A stretch of DNA of 64,000 bases from Pareuzebyella sediminis (GTDB lineage Bacteria > Bacteroidota > Bacteroidia > Flavobacteriales > Flavobacteriaceae): NCBI RefSeq assembly GCF_008367235.1, contig NZ_VTZS01000002.1, positions 310,001 through 374,000 on the forward strand, written 5' to 3'. The translations under genes and the position numbers were made by a program. Every line of letters starts with the position of its first letter. The stretch's first letter is position 1. Of the stretch, positions 62,079 through 64,000 are shown piece by piece. The notes beneath the pieces were generated by a model. That model saw only the letters and a list, made by a program, of their open reading frames with translations. It was not told the DNA's origin and ran no database searches.

Positions 62079-64000
62079 ATGAAAACTATATTTCTCATTC
62101 TTGTGGCCCTGTCCTGTTCCGCCCAGTCCGTTCCATCGAACGAAGTGCAACAGTGGAAGAGCCAGGCCAAAAACATAACCATTATCCGTGATGATTTTGG
62201 TATTCCACATATCTACGGCAAGACCGACGCCGATGCGGTTTTCGGACTGCTCTATGCACAGTGCGAAGACGATTTTAACCGTGTGGAGCAGAACTATATT
62301 TGGGCTACCGGAAGATTGGCCGAGGTCGAAGGGGAGGAGGCCCTGTATAGTGACCTGCGGGCCAAATTGTTTATGACCGAGGAAGAAGCCAAGCTGAATT
62401 ACGAGAAAAGTCCGGAGTACCTAAAAAAACTATGTGATGCTTTTGCCGATGGTATCAATTATTATCTCTATACCCATCCGGAAGTGACCCCAAAATTATT
62501 GACGCGTTTCGAACCGTGGATGCCCATGTATTTCAGTGAAGGTTCTATCGGAGGTGATATCGAGCGCATCTCGACCGAAAAAATCAAAGCCTTTTATGAA
62601 AAGGGCTCCGTGCAGCAGGTCCATGCCCATTTGAAACAACAAGGGAAAGAAAGGCCGGAGAAAAAGGAGGCCGTTGAAGAACCCCAGGGCTCCAATGGTA
62701 TTGCCATATCGGGTGCGCTGACCCGATCAGGAAACACATTGTTACTGATCAACCCTCATACCTCTTTCTATTTTCGGGGGGAAGTACATATGGTTTCGGA
62801 AGAGGGACTGAACGCCTATGGTGCCGTCACTTGGGGGCAGTTTTTTGTGTATCAAGGGTTTAACGAAAAGACGGGGTGGATGCATACGTCGACCTATACC
62901 GACGTAATGGACGAGTTCGTAGAAAAGACAGGGGTTATAGCGGGTGACAGTACCATCTATTATCAATATGGCGAAGAGCTTAGGCCTGCTATAAGCTATG
63001 ATATCACACTTCACTACCAGGTTGACGGAGCACTTCGAGCGAAAACCTTTCCAGCCTTCCGAACGCATCACGGGCCCATTACCCATGAAACAAAGGGGCG
63101 ATGGACGGCCTCGGCGATGATGTGGGAACCGGTTAAGGCCCTTGAACAATCCTTTATTCGAACCAAGCAGGATGGCTATTCGGGATTTCGGAAAATGATG
63201 GACATGCGAACGAATTCAAGCAACAATACGGTATATGCCGATGCCGAAGGAAATATTGCCTATTTCCATGGGAATTTTATTCCTAAACGCGACATCCGCT
63301 TCGATTACTCCAAACCGGTGGATGGAAGCGATCCACAGACCGATTGGCAAGGGCTGCATACCGTCGATGAAAATATTATGCTCTTGAACCCGGAGAACGG
63401 GTGGCTTCAAAATTGTAATTCGACGCCCTATACAGCTGCGTTGGAATTTAGCCCCAAGAAGAAGAACTATCCCTATTATATGTCGAGGGACCAAGAGAAT
63501 TTTCGAGGAATCCATGCCATCGAGCTTCTGAAAGATAGGCAGGGATATACCCTTGACGGTCTAATTGAATTGGCCCATGATCCTTTTTTACCCGCGTTTG
63601 AAGTTTTGATTCCTGGGTTGATACAAGCCTATAATCGGTACGATGATAAAAATCCGAAACTTAGGGAAGCCATTGAGATACTGTCGAGATGGGATTTTAA
63701 AACCAATGAGAAGTCTGTTGCAATGACTTTGGCCCACTTTTACGGTACGGCCATGGGGCGTACTGCCCAAAGACCGGAGGGCCTGAGCGATATGGAAACT
63801 ATGCAATACTTCGGGGCACATGCACAGGAAGGGATTCGGGTCTTGGAAGAAGTGTTGGATCAACTAGTTTTAGATTTCGGTACATGGAAAATACCTTGGG
63901 GCGAGGTGAACCGTTATCAACGGTTGACAGGTGCTATTCGGCAGCCTTTCGATGATGCCAAACCCAGTCTTCCCATCGGTTTTGCGTCTGGGCGTTGGGG
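62079..64000 (+). CDS. Penicillin acylase family N-terminal nucleophile hydrolase (partial, runs off the window)
   Basis: The frame is open from 62079 to the window edge (640 codons, no stop). The ATG at 62079 starts a signal peptide (MKTIFLILVALSCSAQ); one at 62073 would add two residues. The N-terminal alpha-chain part has ITIIRDDFGIPHIYGKTDADAVFGLLYAQCEDDFNRVE. The precursor is expected to be cut before S205 in EEPQGSNGIAISG, which becomes the nucleophile of the beta chain; NPHTSFYFRGEVHMVSEEGLNAYG follows. Family members hydrolyse amides such as acyl-homoserine lactones, penicillins or aculeacin. The substrate is not predictable here. It is divergent from the ABC exporter. Confidence 0.9.
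   Translation, partial: MKTIFLILVALSCSAQSVPSNEVQQWKSQAKNITIIRDDFGIPHIYGKTDADAVFGLLYAQCEDDFNRVEQNYIWATGRLAEVEGEEALYSDLRAKLFMTEEEAKLNYEKSPEYLKKLCDAFADGINYYLYTHPEVTPKLLTRFEPWMPMYFSEGSIGGDIERISTEKIKAFYEKGSVQQVHAHLKQQGKERPEKKEAVEEPQGSNGIAISGALTRSGNTLLLINPHTSFYFRGEVHMVSEEGLNAYGAVTWGQFFVYQGFNEKTGWMHTSTYTDVMDEFVEKTGVIAGDSTIYYQYGEELRPAISYDITLHYQVDGALRAKTFPAFRTHHGPITHETKGRWTASAMMWEPVKALEQSFIRTKQDGYSGFRKMMDMRTNSSNNTVYADAEGNIAYFHGNFIPKRDIRFDYSKPVDGSDPQTDWQGLHTVDENIMLLNPENGWLQNCNSTPYTAALEFSPKKKNYPYYMSRDQENFRGIHAIELLKDRQGYTLDGLIELAHDPFLPAFEVLIPGLIQAYNRYDDKNPKLREAIEILSRWDFKTNEKSVAMTLAHFYGTAMGRTAQRPEGLSDMETMQYFGAHAQEGIRVLEEVLDQLVLDFGTWKIPWGEVNRYQRLTGAIRQPFDDAKPSLPIGFASGRW

Overview
The window comes from a Bacteroidota genome, almost certainly a marine member of the Flavobacteriaceae. 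The grounds are: a type IX secretion (T9SS) C-terminal sorting domain, a SusC-like TonB-dependent receptor with an N-terminal carboxypeptidase-regulatory-like domain, -7 promoter elements of the Bacteroidota type TAnnTTTG, and almost no Shine-Dalgarno sequences. No rRNA, tRNA, CRISPR array or insertion sequence was seen.

Layout. (1) 1-8 kb: a tiny T9SS protein; a TonB-dependent receptor followed by an internally duplicated lipoprotein; and, divergent from them, a PhoB/PhoR-like two-component system. The divergent intergenic region holds five 11-bp direct repeats in perfect register, a probable operator for the PhoB-like regulator. (2) 7.9-9.6 kb: trmB, a LysE-family transporter and an alkyltransferase-like DNA-repair protein. 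(3) 9.6-49.4 kb: one very large system. It has an NtrC-type sigma-54 regulator and its histidine kinase, then tolC-like, macA-like and ATPase genes, thirteen tandem ~800-residue FtsX/MacB-type permeases and a second ATPase, closed by a strong terminator. Three promoter modules (before tolC, permease 7 and permease 10) share one layout: two 17-bp palindromic operators exactly 22 bp apart, an IHF-like site, and a sigma-54-like -24/-12 element exactly 19 bp after the start of that site. The regulator next door has the matching sigma-54 activator domains, so the array probably forms three co-regulated transcription units. (4) 49.6-53.9 kb: a strikingly AT-rich three-gene cassette with a Cas4-like nuclease fused to a DEDD exonuclease (DUF2779), a dGTPase-like HD phosphohydrolase and a class II nucleotidyltransferase. 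It looks horizontally acquired and may be a defence module. (5) 54-57.5 kb: Mrp/ApbC and NifU-type Fe-S assembly genes, then a ferredoxin-NADP reductase and a [2Fe-2S] ferredoxin. The last two are separated by a four-helix-bundle gene flanked by heptamer repeats in inverted orientation, which looks like an inserted unit. (6) 57.5-62 kb: an operon on the minus strand with an ABC exporter, a NodB-like deacetylase and a GH9 glycosidase. (7) 62 kb to the end: a penicillin-acylase family hydrolase cut by the window edge.

The strongest candidates for undescribed biology are the sigma-54-controlled 13-permease array with its repeated enhancer modules, and the AT-rich nuclease/dGTPase/nucleotidyltransferase cassette. 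All functional statements come from reading motifs; no database search was run.
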